This document shows positions 22,185 through 36,021 of a stretch of DNA of 64,000 nt, one piece after another. A model generated the notes under the pieces. The model was given only the letters and a program-made list of their open reading frames with translations, ran no database searches and was not told where the DNA came from. Source of the DNA: Cladorrhinum sp. PSN259 (Eukaryota > Ascomycota > Sordariomycetes > Sordariales > Podosporaceae). The position numbers and the translations under genes are program-made. How positions within the stretch are numbered: position 1 is the stretch's first letter; the number at the start of each line of letters is the position of its first letter. The stretch covers positions 210,078 through 274,077 of the forward strand of contig MU867111.1 of assembly GCA_033725935.1 (NCBI GenBank), given 5' to 3'.

Positions 22185-25100
22185 ATGCTCCCAAGAGGCC
22201 GTAGCGGCTGGCGCGGGTCCGGATCAAACCGTGGGCGGGCACCGAGAAGAGATGCCGGCAACCACAAGACAAGCTCCCAGCCATGCCGGCAGTTCATTCG
22301 TGGCAATTGCAGATACGGAGAAGACTGCAAGTTTTCTCATGATCAATCTGTGATTGCTGATTCATCGTCTGAAACCCAAACAACCGAGAACTCCGAGGCG
22401 CGTGAGGAATATTTCGAATTCAGAAGGAGCCTCAAGAGCCATCAGCAGCCAATCTTGTTCCGCTTTAGTCACTCGCAGACTTCATCTCCCAAGCTCTGGA
22501 CTCAGGCGTTAACTGTTCTGAACGGCGGCAACCGTGAATGGCAAATGTCAATCGCAAGGGACCTTGCCGAGGATAGTTCAGGTGGAACAGATGCCATCCT
22601 GCAAGCAATCCACCTGAGCAGCAGCGCCTTGAACAACTCTCGATCAGAGATAACTGAGCCCTTCCTTCAGGTCATTACCCATGACTTTCTCATTGACTGT
22701 CGTTCAGTGGAAACCTACATGGGAACCATTTATCGCGTGATCTGTGGGACCAATGGTGACCGGGCGGTCTCTCTCTTCAGCTCAATCACCGAGTATCTGA
22801 CACAGTCAAGCCTATTGGTGCTTTCAACCATGCTCCCTCTCGTGGCATTGGCTCTGTACGAACTCCTCCGTCGCGAACGGAAGGTTTTGTTGCATGATGG
22901 CCTGCAGCCCCTTTTCAACAGCTTAGAGAAACTCACGACACACATGAGCAACCACAATGGAGTGCAGTCAGGAGCTCTTCAGGCCGTCTCAGTTCGGCTG
23001 ACCATGATGAGACGGATGTCAGCCATTGAGCGCGATCGCCTAGTTGCTCCTCAAAGCGACAACTCGACCATTGCAATGCAGGCCCACATTCGCTCGACAT
23101 TTCCCATAGATATCAAGATTCCAGGAGCCAATCACGACAACGACTTTGCGGACATCAAGGACATCGCAATCTATCCTACGCAAGAGGAGTTGATGTGCGA
23201 GAAAGCAGAGTTTCTCCCTACAACAGACTTTACTCAACCGCACTTTCTAAGCGATCCGGTCAGGCGCCATCTCGATGCTGCGTTTCGACTTCTCCGCCAC
23301 GACATTTTCGGTCCTCTCAAGGATGTTGTCGGTCCACTCCTTTCTGAAGACAGCCTGGTACAGGCCAATATGGCTAGCCCATCAGTTGGCGGGAATACAA
23401 GAGTTCACGCCTATGGAAGAGCCGGCGTTGCACACATCAAGATACGGCCAAAGTTTGGTCTCGAGGCCGATATCTGTTTTGCAACACCCACAAGGCTTCG
23501 TGGCAAGTCTTTATCAGAGCAACGCAATTTTTGGCAGGAGTCGTCTATGTTAGACGAAGGGGGCCTTGTTGCTTTCGTCCAATCCAACAACGGGACAAAA
23601 TCCTTCTTGCTACTTATTGTGACAAAGAAGAACACAGCTGAGGGTAAAGGCGACGAAAAGGTTTCCAGTCTCGTTTCCAAAGGCTTTCAGCCATCAATTA
23701 CCGTCAAACTGGCTTCCGAAACTCTTCCTCAGATTCTTGTCATGAATCAACTTTACGTGAACAAACAACAAGGGATGCTAATTGAGCTCCCTGGTCTCAT
23801 CCCCGAAACCTTTGTTCCCATCCTGGAGAACCTACAACGGATGATGCAGGACGGCAACTTGGCATTCCAAAAATGGATTCTACCTTCTGCTGACCAAGAT
23901 AAAGATCAACCGAAGGGTCGTGTGACCCCGCCAGTGTATGCCTGTCGACCAGGATTCAAGTTTCGGCTTGATTCGATTTCTCCGGACGAGTTTCGAGGAC
24001 TTTCAGTTGCTCCGAGATCGCCTGATAGCGCTGACATGGAAGCCATTCAACGTGCCACCGGGCTCGACCTCGGACAATGCCATGGCCTAGTAGCCGCATT
24101 GACCCGCGAGTATGCCTTGCTACAAGGCCCTCCCGGAACAGGCAAGTCTCATGTTGGTGTGAAGTTGTTGAGGGTGTTGTTGGATCACAAGGACGAGGGC
24201 AAGCTTGGTCCTATTGTAGTAATGTAGGTAAACGCACTCTTTTTTCTCAAGGAGGTCTATGGCTGATGCTGTTTCGTCTTTTCTTTCAGCTGCTACACCA
24301 ACCATGCTCTTGACCAATTTTTGAAGCATCTTTTACACGTGGGCATCAACAAGGTGATTCGGATTGGCGGTCAGAGCCGCGCAGAAGAACTTGACGGCAA
24401 GAATTTGCGGGTGGTCAGACAAATGGAACCGAAAACATCTGTTGAATCCAAGATTCTTGGTGCGTCGTATTCTGAGGTTGAAGAAAGCCTAAACAGCGCT
24501 GGAAACAAGCTCAAGCCGATCCATTCAGCACGAAAGAATCGCCTCGACTGGGACACCCTTCAGCCTTTCCTGATCAGAACCTACCCCCAAATTGCCCGTC
24601 AGCTCGAGCCCCAAGACGATGATGGATTCACTCTGGTTAGGACTGACCCTCTCAAAGTGTGGCTTGGGAAAAGAGGAGCAGGGCGGACTCGTGCTACTAA
24701 CGTTCTTCGGCGTGAAGCAGAAAGAGATGCGACCTCGCTAAACCATGCAGAGCGATGGACCTTGGCAGAAAGTTGGCTGGATGAGATGGTTACGCAAGCT
24801 TCGGATGCATTATTTGAACGCCTGGACCATGCCAGAAAGTATCGTCAGCGAATCAACGACGTTCATGCTGATACCGATAGACGAACCTTGTTGAAGGCGG
24901 ACGTCATCGGTGTTACTACAACAGGGCTGGCCCGCAACATCCACACGCTCCGTCACCTTCGGTCCAAAGTCATCATCTGTGAAGAAGCGGGTGAGATTCT
25001 CGAGCCTCATTTATTGAGCGCTTTGATGCCGGGCGTTGAACACTTTATCCAGATTGGGGATCATCGCCAACTTCGACCACAAATCCAGAACTACCTCAAG

Positions 25101-28100
25101 TTCAGCCTTGAGACGGCTGAAGGTCAGGCATATCAGCTGGATCGAAGCCAGTTTGAGCGCCGTGCGATGGGAGAACCGGGTCTCGAACCTTTGGAGGTGG
25201 CGACACTGGACGTTCAGCGCCGTATGCGTCCTGAGATTTCGGCTCTCATTAGCAGCGTCTACCCGAACCTCAAGAACCACGACACAGTACACAGTCACCC
25301 TAATGTTGTGGGGATGCGAGACAATCTATACTGGTTAGATCACAATCACCCCGAAGATTCTCGAGACGATGGTCATCGGGTCAAGTCACACAGTAACACC
25401 TGGGAGGTCTCGATGGCTACCGCTCTGGTTCGCCACCTCGTTCGCCAAGGGCAGTACAAGAGCACGGAGATCGCCTTGCTGACACCGTACACCGGACAAC
25501 TTCAGAAACTCCGAACGGTTTTGAATAAGGATTTTGAGGTCGTTTTGAGCGAGCGTGACCTGGAAGCCATGGCTCAGGACGGGTTTGATACTTTGCCAGA
25601 GAGCAACACGATGAAACCACTGGAGAAGAAGCAGTTATCATCTTGCCTTCGACTAAGCACGGTGGACAATTATCAAGGAGAAGAAAGCGATGTTGTTTGT
25701 GTTTCGCTCGTGCGAAGCAACGATAGAGGCAAGGTCGGTTTCCTCAAAACTGTCAATCGCATTGTGGTGCTGTTAAGTCGAGCCCGCCATGGGTTCTTTC
25801 TTATCGGCAATGCGAAGACCTATCGCGAGATTCCCATGTGGAATGAGGTCATCCAGAAACTCAAGGCAGGCAGGAGAATCGGAGAGCAGCTCTACCTCTG
25901 CTGTCCGAGACACCCGGATCTTCAGGCCATTTGCAGTGAGCCCGAAGACTTTGACAGATACAGCCCGGAGGGTGGTTGTAACCTCATCTGCGAGAAGAGA
26001 CTCGCTCCTTGTGGACATCAGTGTACTCAAAGCTGTCACTCAGACCAGCTTCATGAAGTCTTCAGTTGCCTTCAACCATGCCACCGGCTCCGAACAACAT
26101 GTCACCACCGTTGCCTCAAACTATGCGGTGAGCAATGCGGTCCTTGCAAGTTTAGGCTCGACAACGTCAAACTACCTTGCGGTCACACTGTTCACGGAGT
26201 TCTTTGTCATGAAACCTTGGCCTTGGATGACATTCATTGCCCTCACCCTGTGGAAAAGGTCGTGCCTGGAGGCTGCGGACACACTGTGACAGTGGACTGT
26301 TCGACCAAGGTCGAGGACTTCAAGTGCCCATCAAGGTGTGATGCCATGATATCGTGTGGCCATCACTGCCCTGGCACCTGTGGATCCTGCCGGAAGCCGG
26401 ACACTGCTGGGACTGTGACTTACACCCACCAGGCATGCCGTCAGAGATGCGATCGGCCATATGGAACATGTACACACACCTGCAAGTCACTATGCCATGA
26501 TGGAACTCCTTGCGGAAGCTGCACTCGGCAGTGTGAGGTCAAATGCAGCCACTCTCGGTGCGCGGAACCATGCCACAAGCCCTGCTTCCCTTGCATTGAG
26601 AAATGCACATGGTCATGCGAGCATCGGGGCGATTGCACGTTGCCATGTGCAGCACCGTGCAATAGGTTACCATGTGACAAGCGCTGTACACTCCGTTTAA
26701 AGTGCGGTCATTTTTGCCCTTCATATTGTGGCGAAGAATGCCCGCAAGATCTGTGTCAGATATGCTGCAACGAGGATTTGAAAGGGGCCAGAGTCGACAT
26801 GTTCGAGTTTCGTACTTATGCCGAAATTGATTTGGATGAGTCCCCCATTGTCGTGCTGGGTTGCCGGCATTTCTTCACTGGCGAAACTTTGGACGGAATG
26901 CTGGGTATGGGTGAAGTCTACACAACCGACAAGACCGGAGCGTATAACGGACTTCAGGAACTCTCTGGCCAGCTAGCAACAAAGGTGCCGGCTTGCCCTG
27001 ATTGTAGGGTACCTATTCGGCAATTCTCTACGAGGCGCTACAACCGTGTGATCAACAGGGCTGTCATGGATCAGACGCTGAAGCGATTCTTGGTTGATGG
27101 ACGCCAATGGTTGCAGGAGATCACCAAACAGGTTGACGCCGCCTCCAAAACTTTGACTAAGTCAAGGGAGGCTTATTTAGCTCGCAACCATTTGTTTGCT
27201 GGTCACAGTATGCTACAAGAATTTCACAATCCTGCTCACACTGCAGATCGATACACGGACATCATTAATTTGAAGCGCCAGGCAGCGAAACTCGGGAAAG
27301 ACTTGGGAGTTGAGCACCAGCCACACAAGAAACTCTTTGACGCCATTGTTACATTCCAACGCCACGTTGGACGCCTGTCCGGACTGCTCGAAGATCAAAT
27401 GTCAGCCCTTGACATCTCCGAGAGCCTGCCCTTGCAGCCTGTCTACAACCAACAAGTCACTGCCGAGGCTGGTCTCCTGTGCTCAAGAATCCAAGAGATT
27501 GAGCTAACTGACATGCTGATGCTTCTCTCAAAGAGCAGCCAGGGTCTCTCGAAACCGAACTTGCCTGTGTTATTCTTCCAATCTTGCAAAAAGGTTATTG
27601 AACAAGGATCGGATGCAAAGCTGCCGCGGATCGTTATCCAAGCTACACTGCACTACGCTCGGATAGCCCAGCTGTACTCTTGCTATCTTCGTTCCCGTCC
27701 AGCTGAATCTTTACCAGTGGCTGAGGAGAAGCCCAGCAAGAACAAACAACAGCCCAACGAGAATATTCATGACACGGCAAAAGAACTTCTGGAGAAAGCC
27801 CTAGATCTTTGCAACTCGTTCGGTGGTGGAGCAGATTACCTGTCCGAGGTTGAGGAAATGCTGCGACTGTACACGGGACCTCGCTACGAGGAGGTGACGC
27901 CCGAGGAGTTGCAGCTGATCAAGCAGGCTATGGTGACTGGGAGAGGCGGGATCTCGACGCATTCTGGCCATTGGTATAATTGTGAGAATGGACATCCGGT
28001 AAGTTTCCACTACTCGCAGAAGAAAGATATGAGGGCTAACCGGCCAACAAAAAAATAGTTCGCTATAGGTGAATGTGGCATGCCGATGGAGCAGGCGCGG

Positions 28101-28181
28101 TGTCCAGAGTGCGGTGCAAAGATTGGGGGACAGGATCATCAAGCTGTGGCCGGGGTGACTAGGGCGACGAATATGGAGTAA
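22185..28181 (+). CDS. NFX1-type zinc-finger RNA helicase (ZNFX1/Hrr1-like)
   Basis: Three exons: 22185-24223, 24290-27998, 28059-28181, giving 1956 residues. In order: an RG-rich start; a CCCH finger (Cys34, Cys42, Cys48, His52); a long N-terminal domain; an SF1 helicase core with Walker A QGPPGTGKS near 648, then CYTNHALDQ, CEEAGEI, QIGDHRQLRP, TVDNYQGEESD and LSRARHGFFLIGN. An array of NFX1-type Cys/His fingers follows at about 1220-1500. The C-terminus, joined by the last intron, is an RZ-type finger: HWYNCENGHPFAIGECG and CPECGAKIGG. Family members (animal ZNFX1, fission yeast Hrr1) act in small-RNA silencing with RNA-dependent RNA polymerase, so a role in RNAi or RNA surveillance is inferred. 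Every helicase motif is intact. Confidence 0.93.
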
Positions 28182-29943
28182 CAGCCTAGATTCTTGGAAG
28201 AATTGGATACAGAAGCAGCCTTGGATAAGGATAGAGGGAGTATAAGCTATGATTTGGTTTTGCTTTTGGTTTGATAGCTCTTTTACACAACAAAAAAACT
28301 GATTTTGTGTAGCCCCTTTTGTTTACATGGGGAAAGGGGTGTCGTAAAAGAATGGATGACAACGGGAGCCCATCTCGTATTACTTTGAGTTTTTATTTAT
28401 TTTGTTTTTGAAAAAAAAAAAAAAAAAAAAAAAAAAGAGATAGTCAGATTAATTTACGAGTTAAAGCGTGAAGGCTTTTATCTGATCTTTTGATGCCTAA
28501 GAAATGAAAATATTTGAACAATTTTTAAAGGGGACGAATCTTCAAGATGAATGCTATTGGACGATTCAGCACCGGCTCGGAGCCACCCTCCGGTCCTCGT
28601 GCCTCGTGCGCGGTCCTCTCAACTCATAACCCAATACAGGTCCAGATGGGCTTTCGCTCGTCCCAAAGACCAGCAATAGAAAGGGAGACCATCCCAAACG
28701 GCGAACTGAACATAGGTCCCAATGGAACAACGGTCACAACTGCTATATTCCTGTTCCCCTTCTAATTACAATGACAAGACCTCAGGTTCGGCGGTCGTCT
28801 GAGCAATTTGGCCTTTCAATATCGATGTCTTGACAGCAACCAGAAACATCTCTCTGCGTGCGGCACGCCGGACAAGCCACATATTGACCCTGATGACACT
28901 CGGGTTTCATCCTGGGTGAAGATCCTTTATCCATTAAAGTCTCTTGTCTCAGTGTCCTATTGCAAAAAAACTTCCCAAGTCGTCGGGGTCTAGTTTGGGA
29001 GAGATGACCAGCGTCATTCGGATTTTAATCTGCAGCTACGTGGACACCTAAGGGCGAGTGTGTTAGTACTGTTTGTTGGACCATTTGGTTGCCTCCCGTC
29101 CGGCCTCGTCGAAACCCTACCTCACCAATATACACCGGTGACTGGTCAGTCAAACTTCCGCGCGACGAAACACATCGTCGGCAAATCATACTATATAGTC
29201 GTGTTTGGCGGGCCTTTTGAGCCTGACCTGCCCAGTGGAACTCAGAATACAACAAAGTTGACATACTATCGCCGTCTTTGGGCCAAGGGGGCGATACCGC
29301 CTGCGCCAAAGTGCCGCAAGGACCAAGCGCGGGATAAATAAGTGGCAGGGAGTCAGGTATCGCTCACCAGCGCTCTGATACCAAACTACATGGATGGAGA
29401 GCTGGCCACTGGCTAGTCTCAGACCCGAGGATGTGGTGGCCTTCTTGAAAGAGAACCTTGAACTGGCGCGTCTTGATTGACGGCGTGACTGATGTGCCGC
29501 GCGAGGAGGTTCCCGGCTTGGTTGTGTGCGTAGCGTCTACGACTGTCAGCTTCGGTCAGGATGGGATCCCGACGTACTCGACTGAGCATATCTGGCATCC
29601 AAATTAGGGATGGACAGCCGGCTGGGCTTTGTGCTGGGGAGTATCCTCGAAACACTCAAGGGCCTCATACATGTAGTTAGGTATGTACCTCGATTGGATG
29701 ACATGTAAACAGACTCTTCTGTACTCCGATTCATATCATGAGAGGTCACATTCAGGGGACCAAACTCGTGCCTCATTCTATCTCTAGTTATATCACGCGG
29801 CCCACAATTTGGGGTATGTTTCAAAAGATTTGCAAACTTATAAACTATCGAGATTCGGGTTTTATTTTTTCTTCTTCCGGTTATGCCCCATAACGCTGAG
29901 GGTCAAACAAGAAAACTATCGAGATATATCCACCAAACGCCCA
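28182..29943. other. Gene-free spacer, 1.8 kb
   Basis: Between the helicase gene and the end of the HET-ankyrin gene, which reads towards it. It holds a poly-A run of about 26 nt near 28410-28436 and copy B of the dispersed repeat. No supported gene. Confidence 0.5.
29854..29897. repeat. Dispersed repeat, copy B
   Basis: Second copy of the element at 17107-17148. It differs by an extra ctt-type unit in the pyrimidine run and one g-to-c change. It lies 47 bp beyond the stop of the HET-ankyrin gene. Confidence 0.7.
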
Positions 29944-32900
29944 TCATTCAGAACACCCTTTCAATATCCTAATAATTTCAATATCCTTCCTCAGAATTGC
30001 CAATTCAATTGATGTTTGGCCTTCCGTGCTCTTCAAATCCGTAATCGCGTTTCCTTTCTTGATCAAGAGATTGACAACCTCTACGTGCCCTCCTATCACG
30101 GCAAGGGAAAGCGCCGAGTCCCCTTCCCCGTAAGGTCTCTGGTTGGCATCTGCCTCAAAGTGACTCAATAACAGCTCGACCACACGCGCCGCCCCACGGC
30201 GTGCTGCCGTCCGGAGCAAGGTTTCGTTCTTATCATTGACGGAAAAGACCGTGTTGACGTTGTAATTTGTGTGTTCAATCAGAACTTTCAAAATTTCTGC
30301 GTGATCTGACTCCACGACAGGAGCCCAAAGGGTGGAGATCTCAGGTTCATCTGGCTTGATCGGCTGGTGACTGAGCAACAACTCCACTGCTTGTCTGTTT
30401 CCCCGTTTCACCGCGTGATACAATAATGATGAGAGGTAAGTATGTGATGGGATATAAACCAGCGGGAAGTAAGGATTGATAACTATCCCAGATTCGTTCC
30501 AAAGTAGTTGGGCCATTTCCAAGTCGTTCTTGTCAATGGCCCGCCACATCATGTCATAAACCAACAGTGTTTGGTTCCAATCAAAGTTGTTTTCAACCCT
30601 TGACTCAAAAAAGAACTCAACAATTTCCCTGTACCCATTCGTAGCGGCATACCACAAAGGGGTCAACCCGTAAGAATCTCCCAAATTAATCCTGGAATTT
30701 GACAACTGAGGAGTCGCTTGAACTAAAAGCTGACGAATAACTGCCATGTGGCCCTTTTCAGCAGCTCGAGAAAGTGTTGTTTGGCCAGAGGAATCCGGGT
30801 CATCGATGTTCTCTTCGGCATCGATTGTCAAATGTCGAACTGCAGCAAGATTGCCCTCTCCGGCAGCGTGCCACAAGATTGAACGACCATGTTCAAACGT
30901 CTCATTGGGACTGACCTTCCCTTCGCGGAGTAAAAGCGAAAAAAGCAGGTCGTCGTGGTTCTGGACAGCTTTAAGAAGCAGAGACTTTCTGTCTCCCATC
31001 AGAGAGCCGTCATCAAGTGATAAAATCAGTGACGCAGCCGCTTCCTGTTTCTGTTTGCTTGCCGCCCAGACTGCCTGCTTTGAGCTGGCTATATCTTTTT
31101 CAGGCCCCAAAAGTAGTTTGATGATTGAGAGGTGTCCATCAGCTGCCGCAGCAACAAGTACTGGTTCCAGCTGAGTATTTCCAGGGGTTCGTGCGGCTTT
31201 CAGCAATCTCGACACGGTGCCGCTCTCTCCCGATTCAACTGCCCAGAGGAGTGATTCCAAAAGATCAGCCTGGCATTTTAATAGCTCGCTAGTGATATCG
31301 TCTTGCTCAGAGCGAGCTGCAAGAACCAGAACCGGTGGGCCTGGCCCGATTGTTTTTCCTACCTCACCTCTTTCAGCGAGCAGCCGCCGAGCGAGAGGAT
31401 AGTGACCACCAGCGATGGCCCACTCAAGCGGTTTCTGCATTGTAGTGCAAAATTTTCTAGCGCTTTGAAAATTCAGAAACATTTCAACCAAGTCATGCTC
31501 AGTCTGATGGATGTTTTCGAAAATGACCAGCAAATGCTTCAAGTCTCCAGAGACAAGAGACCTTGAAACGCCAGGAAACCACTGTTGGGGCTGGTTGTGT
31601 TGCTGTGCTCTACCGCCGTGCTCTTTCATATCACGCTTAAGCTCTTCGGTATGCTTTGCTAGATGCCCAACTTCTTGTTCTTCTTGTGTGTTCTTGTGTT
31701 CCGCTGTCTGTATTCTGCTTTGCAGGTCCTGTAATAGACGCTGTTGAGAAGCCAACTCGTTCGAGAGCTCGATTCGGCGTTGAGTAGACTGCGCCCTTTT
31801 TTTATCCAACTGAGTCTTAGCAAGCAATGACTTCACGAGTTTGACTTCCAACAGCATGTAAGTCATTTCAAAAGTAATATCAACGGTCACAGCGGGAGGC
31901 GCGTCAATCGGCACGATAGACACGATGAATCTCGGCTTTCTCGACTGAAGTTTTCGTTGGCCTGCCAGGCGGAAGTTTATGGATGCAGTTATATGAAGCT
32001 CGCCATTGCTCGCCGCCGGGTGCCCAAAGATGTGAAGCGGAGGTTTGTGCCGAGGATTTGCTAGCTCTTCCACCGATACTTCAGGGGAAGCTATCATCAA
32101 ATGGCATTGAACCGAAGGATTAGATGGATCTTTAGGAATGACAAAATCAACCACAAGAATAAAGTCAGAGATCGGAAAGCGGCTCTGCTTGGAGAAGTTT
32201 TCATCAGTGTCGGGCTCGTCGTGTTCAACAATGCCACAGTGGTCGTCTGTATCGTTGTAGGCGCCAGGCGGGCCATTCCGAGTGAGCCGAAGCCAGGTTC
32301 GTTCTTCGACCCCAATGCCAATGTCGTTCGAAGTTTTGACCATGGTTCCCTCCCATCGGTCGGCAGGGATAGCCTCGGTAATCTTGAGCCCAGTTCCAAT
32401 CGTTCTGATGCCGATCCAATTGCTTTTATCAACTTGGCAGGCCGCAAATTGTTCACGCTCTGACTTGATGTAGACCGCCTTAGTGGACGACTCAGAGTAT
32501 TGAACAGTAAGTCTTGAAAATAACCGAGGCTGATGCACCCCTGATCGTATGAAATAGCTTCCAGACTCCGGAGGTACCAGTGGGATGCCCACAACCTTGT
32601 CACCGTCATCTTCGGGTCCGCAATTCAGTAACCCAAAGATATCTCCGTCTTCGGTAGTGTGGATTGTAAGAGATATGTGAACAAAGGCACTCTCGATGGA
32701 AAACTTGTTGGATGGCGTGTTTTGAAACCCACGCGAAACAATACTTCCACAGTTTTTGAAGTTTTCCGGCCCTGCTGCAAAGACGCCAGCGGACACAGCC
32801 TCGGTAGACTGATGCGCAGATGCCGTCCCAGTTAATTCCAACCCCCAAGCAAGGATAGAATCATCTCGAATCTTGGCCATTATTGCGTGCTGGAGTTTGG

Positions 32901-33614
32901 TGAAAGCGTGCGGGTCGCCGTAAAGGATGGGTACGGACACATCAAAGATTCCCAGAAGGCAGTATGCCATGTCCTCCTTCCTCTTGGTCGTCCGGTCTGA
33001 CGCCCACGACATGCGTTGAGCAATGCTTGCCTTAAAAAAAAGGCCATCCCCATGAAGGAACTCCTCTGGGATGCTGGTGATTTCCTCCAAATCATATGAT
33101 AGCTCAGCACGGGTGCCAAAGAAACTCCAATCTGAAGCGTAAAAGTTGAGCTTGGACGGCGCGATCAGCTCCTGAAGGGTCCAGCCACGGGTGAACCAGC
33201 GGCTTCCGGCAAGCTGATCTTGCGATAGTACGTCGGAAAGGTAGACGTAACACACAACGGCATGTTGATACCACTTGAACATGGAATTGATGGCCTCGCT
33301 CAATTCGACCTGGTTCGTTTTGTCGATGCAGCACGTGTCTATCCACGCATAACGAAGGCCATCTTCTCTTGCTTGACGGCAGCATCTATCGAGTTTTGAC
33401 CAGCCAGATTTCTTGGCTTGTGAGTGAGATATGCCCTCTTCAATATCCTGCATTGTGGGTTCCTCCCGGTCGGTACCTGAAAAATGTAAGCTCGCCGCCC
33501 CATACCCTAGAGAATATCTTGCATACCCCAGGTGTGAGAGAGAATGGCGTAGGGAGGCGCATCTTCAAAACTGAATGAGACGAGTTTTTTTGAGCGAACA
33601 TCGATAAGCCGCAT
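29944..33614 (-). CDS. HET-domain protein with C-terminal ankyrin repeats
   Basis: Two exons, 33614-33527 and 33476-29944 (50-bp intron), give 1206 residues. Exon 1 supplies MRLIDVRSKKLVSF and the family signature YAILSHTWG. Exon 2 continues TDREEPTMQDI, YAWIDTCCIDK, WFTRGWTLQELIAP and MAYCLLGIFDVSVPILYG, a HET domain of the HET-D/E type. The middle (about 230-560) is unassigned. A heptad-like coiled coil rich in Leu, Gln and Glu covers about 570-650. From about 690 to the end there are ankyrin-like repeats (for example GHMAVIRQLL, GHVEVVNLLIKKG). There is no NACHT or NB-ARC ATPase. HET domains trigger heterokaryon incompatibility cell death; the ankyrins would sense a partner. That role is inferred. 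Confidence 0.9.
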
Positions 33615-34075
33615 GGTAATTTGTGCTTTTTTTCTGGGCTTTGCGGGTAGGTATGCTGATGTGGGTGATAAGTCCGAAGATAGATGAGATCTCGGCAACT
33701 CCGACTGAGTGGAATTGGACAGTTGAGGGAGGGGAAGCAGCTTTTCTCACATGACCTGGCGGGACCCAATTTGCGATGTACCGCTGAAGCGTTCCGGCTG
33801 ATTTTTGATTTGCGAGGTGTTTCCAGCAGGCACACCATCCCAATGCCAAGAACAGGCCAATAAACGGTATCTATCCCATGTGTTCTGTGACCCGATCCTT
33901 ACATATAGAGTAAATAACCAAAGTGTCATGTTCCTGCAAAAATGTGATGCAATTTTAAAGAGCTATCTTTGAACATATTCCAGAATTATTAGTCTACCGA
34001 ATCTATGCAACATAGCCAATATTCCTCTGTCTCTCTAACGAAGAAAATATACCAGGTTTGTCAGCACTTGGTTTC
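33615..34075. promoter_or_regulatory. Upstream region of HET-ankyrin gene
   Basis: A 460-bp spacer holding the HET-ankyrin promoter and the 3' end of the beta-lactamase-like gene, which reads the same way. No defined sites. Confidence 0.35.
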
Positions 34076-36021
34076 TTAAGCCTGGATTTGCTGACGCGCC
34101 AAAGTCACTGCGTATCCCACCATCTCTACCTTTGTCGCTCTGCCTTGCTCGTCCAGCGTGAATACCAGGTGGTCTTGAGCCTGCAACATGTACGTGGCGC
34201 GGTCTAGCTGCCCCCATGTAATACACATGGTCTCGGGTGGCAACAACAGGTTCTCTAGCTTCGCAATATGTTCAGGAGGGGCAATCTGCGAAACTGACCG
34301 CCACGAAGTTTGGTTGTTGGTCCGTACAGCGGTTGGATAGAGTCTGAACTTGAGAGGACTGCTTGTTGGGGGAATAGGATTGGGGAGGATGCTGAATCCC
34401 AGCCACGTGGCGATGACATCCACTCCTCTCACAACCCACGACTCGATATTGAAGCCAGGCCCGTCGTCTTGAGTAAGAGTCAGACTGGAGTTGGTTGCTT
34501 CGTCCCGGTATGTCCCACCATACATAATGTCAGCTTCATTTCTCCCAGCTTGTTCGACGCCCGGCAAGACTGTTTCCACCAGCTTGGAAAGAAAGACGGT
34601 GGCGTCAATTCCGCTTGCTTCGTTTGATCCGAGTGCACTTGCTACCATGACTGTGGCAACAAGATCATAGTCTGGAATCAAAGCGAAAACTGAGTGATAC
34701 GTGATAAGATCACCTGCTTTGGTGTAGAGTTCGATCAGTCGGCCGTCCGTAGTCGCATTTTGAATTCGATAGATCTCCCACGGCGCACCAAGGAGCGTTC
34801 CAGACGATGACGTTTGTGACAGAGGCTTGAGCCATTTGCGGGTTTGGCTGGCCGAAAGACCCAACTCATGCCGAAGTATCGCATCACCGAAGCGCGTCAT
34901 GTCGTTAATGGTTGAGTAAACCGACCCGGCCCTGTGTACGAACATGAGCAAGATGATAGACGGATTTGGAGGGTGCGTTACGGGCGTACTTACGGATCTC
35001 CATAGCCGAGTGTAGCATTCCACCAAATATCATCAGTCGGAATGAAGCCGAGAGCATCATCCGGCTTGGCAGCAAAAGTCAATGTCATGTTGAGTGGTCT
35101 CCAGATCTCGGTTTCGATAAACTCATTGAATGGCCTGTTGGTGATGGCTTCAACAACAAAACCGAGAATGGCGAACGCCGCATTCGAATAGACAGCATTG
35201 GGAGAGAAGGGAAGCTGAACGGGGGCTCGTTCACCGAATCTCTCGAAAAACACTGATGATTCTTGTCAGCCCGAGTACCTCGATTGGGACTCTGGAAACC
35301 GCAACGCACCACTTCTGTTGCACGCAGGGAGGCCGAGTAAGCCGGAACAGCCGAGAAGTCGGGATTCATTCACTGGAGGAAAGCCATAAGGTGTAAAATC
35401 TCCAAATGGTGTATAGTCAGGCGTCACTGTTGCAACGATCAATTAGAATCATCGTGTGGTATGTGTGATGCGGCAACGGTGAGCCAACTTACTATCAACA
35501 CCAATGCCAGCGAGATGGGAGGCCAACGCCCCCAAAGTAACTTCATCCCACGCCACAGCCCAGATGGCACTATTTTCCCGTGCCTGCTTACTCAAAGCAA
35601 GAAGCTCCGGCACATATTTGGTGACTGGGTCATCGAGGCTGACATTGTGCAATTTGAGGATGGCCAAGACAGGGAATATCTTTGATACGCTCGCAATGCG
35701 GAAGACTGTGTTTGAGTCTACTTGCTGGGAGCCACGAGAATCGCGAATCGGTGGTGTAAATGCATACTCGACGAGATACTTGTCTTCGTGGATGGACTTG
35801 AGCCCTATAGCGACAGCGGACTGATTGTATTGCGCGGTGAACCCATCCATCAGCTGTTGGAAGGCGGCTACAGAGGCTGCAACTGCCGGATTGGTACTTG
35901 GAGACAAAGGGGGAGGAAGAACAGGACCTAAAGGTGGACAGTGGCCGTTGAGCGCTGCCCACGAGACTGTGAACTTGGCTGCTAGAGCCGTAAGCAGCGT
36001 AAAATTGACAAAATTACCCAT
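34076..36021 (-). CDS. Secreted beta-lactamase-like serine hydrolase
   Basis: Four exons, 36021-35493, 35426-35313, 35252-34994 and 34931-34076, give 585 residues. The start is the ATG at 36021; the frame extends 9 nt upstream only through GTG. Residues 1-25 form a hydrophobic signal peptide. The serine beta-lactamase/penicillin-binding fold is shown by S-x-x-K in RIASVSKIFPV, Y-x-N in YSNAAFAILG, and a KAG element in YTKAGDLITYHS where the class has KTG or HxG. Many Asn-x-Ser/Thr sites suit secretion. Fungal members hydrolyse varied esters and amides, and no substrate can be named. A C-terminal beta-rich extension (about 420-585) follows the hydrolase domain. Confidence 0.88.
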
